From an uncultured Enterococcus sp. (GTDB taxonomy: Bacteria; Bacillota; Bacilli; Lactobacillales; Enterococcaceae), in the NCBI GenBank assembly GCA_946409145.1, contig CAMJVA010000096.1:1-6213 (forward strand): a DNA stretch of 6,213 nucleotides. The letters run 5' to 3'. Each line of letters begins with the position of its first letter. Position 1 is the first letter of the stretch. Below are positions 6,141 through 6,213 of this stretch, piece by piece. Under the pieces are notes generated by a model that ran no database searches, was not told the origin of the DNA, and saw only the letters and a list, made by a program, of their open reading frames with translations. The position numbers and the translations under genes were made by a program.

Positions 6141-6175
6141 GATTGTTCCTTCTTCACTAATTAGTTTACTCCTTT
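6137..6175 (-). promoter_or_regulatory. Translation start region with strong SD and possible six-codon leader
   Basis: A strong Shine-Dalgarno AAAGGAG (6175-6169) lies 11 bases before GTG at 6157, which opens a six-codon frame (MKKEQS) ending in TGA at 6139-6137. That TGA overlaps the TTG start of the acetyltransferase. The weaker AAGGA inside the mini-frame serves the TTG directly. The layout could couple translation, or the strong site may drive initiation at an unusual in-frame codon (ATT at 6161). It is an observation of sequence only; no function is shown. Confidence 0.3.
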
Positions 6176-6213
6176 AAAAATTTACCAAAAATCTGGAAAA
6201 ATACAAGAGTTTT
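6176..6213 (-). promoter_or_regulatory. Upstream region of the acetyltransferase; weak promoter candidate
   Basis: The last bases of the window hold no coding sequence that I can support. On the minus strand TTGTAT followed 16 bases later by TAAATT is a weak promoter-like pair that could serve the acetyltransferase-ddl-busR genes. The matches are poor and the region is cut by the window end, so a promoter farther upstream is equally possible. Confidence 0.2.

Overview
The window is AT-rich DNA from a low-GC Gram-positive bacterium. The best fit is a lactic acid bacterium (order Lactobacillales, in the Enterococcus/Vagococcus/Lactococcus/Streptococcus range). The main evidence is a two-gene OpuA (Bus) glycine betaine transporter whose permease and substrate-binding domain are fused in one polypeptide, sitting next to a BusR-type GntR/RCK_C repressor. 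That pairing is known from lactococci and streptococci. Strong AAGGAGG-type ribosome binding sites fit the same group. I cannot name the genus.

Layout from left to right. Bases 1-47 are not biological: they match the Illumina i7/Read 2 adapter with an 8-base index, so the genome begins at about base 48. The only plus-strand gene is the 3' part of a bacterial PH-domain protein (about 50-337), cut off by the contig end. Converging on it is a minus-strand reading frame (56-685) with a very good ribosome binding site. Its first ~115 residues may be a real unknown protein, but its last third runs antisense through the PH gene and is doubtful. A strong hairpin with A and T tracts (755-793) closes the transporter operon.

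From 797 to 6140 every gene is on the minus strand. In order of transcription they are: a GNAT acetyltransferase (6140-5649), a D-alanine--D-alanine ligase (5636-4602), the repressor busR (4554-3913), a terminator, a strong promoter embedded in a 12-bp-arm inverted repeat, then the OpuA ATPase (3722-2526) and the fused OpuA permease/binding protein (2524-797). Very short gaps suggest the acetyltransferase and ligase are co-transcribed, with busR probably reading on from them. The transporter has its own promoter.

The coherent system is osmoprotection. The ATPase, carrying tandem CBS domains, and the permease/binding subunit import glycine betaine when ionic strength rises. BusR is known in relatives to repress this operon when loaded with cyclic di-AMP. 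The inverted repeat at 3815-3852 covers the -10 element and reaches the -35, so it is the obvious BusR operator candidate. The same nucleotide is known to inhibit the lactococcal transporter through the CBS domains, so control is probably at two levels. This is a recognisable system, not a novel one. The loose ends are the unknown gene at 685, the adapter-tainted contig end, the unusual acetyltransferase start, and the exact form of the operator.
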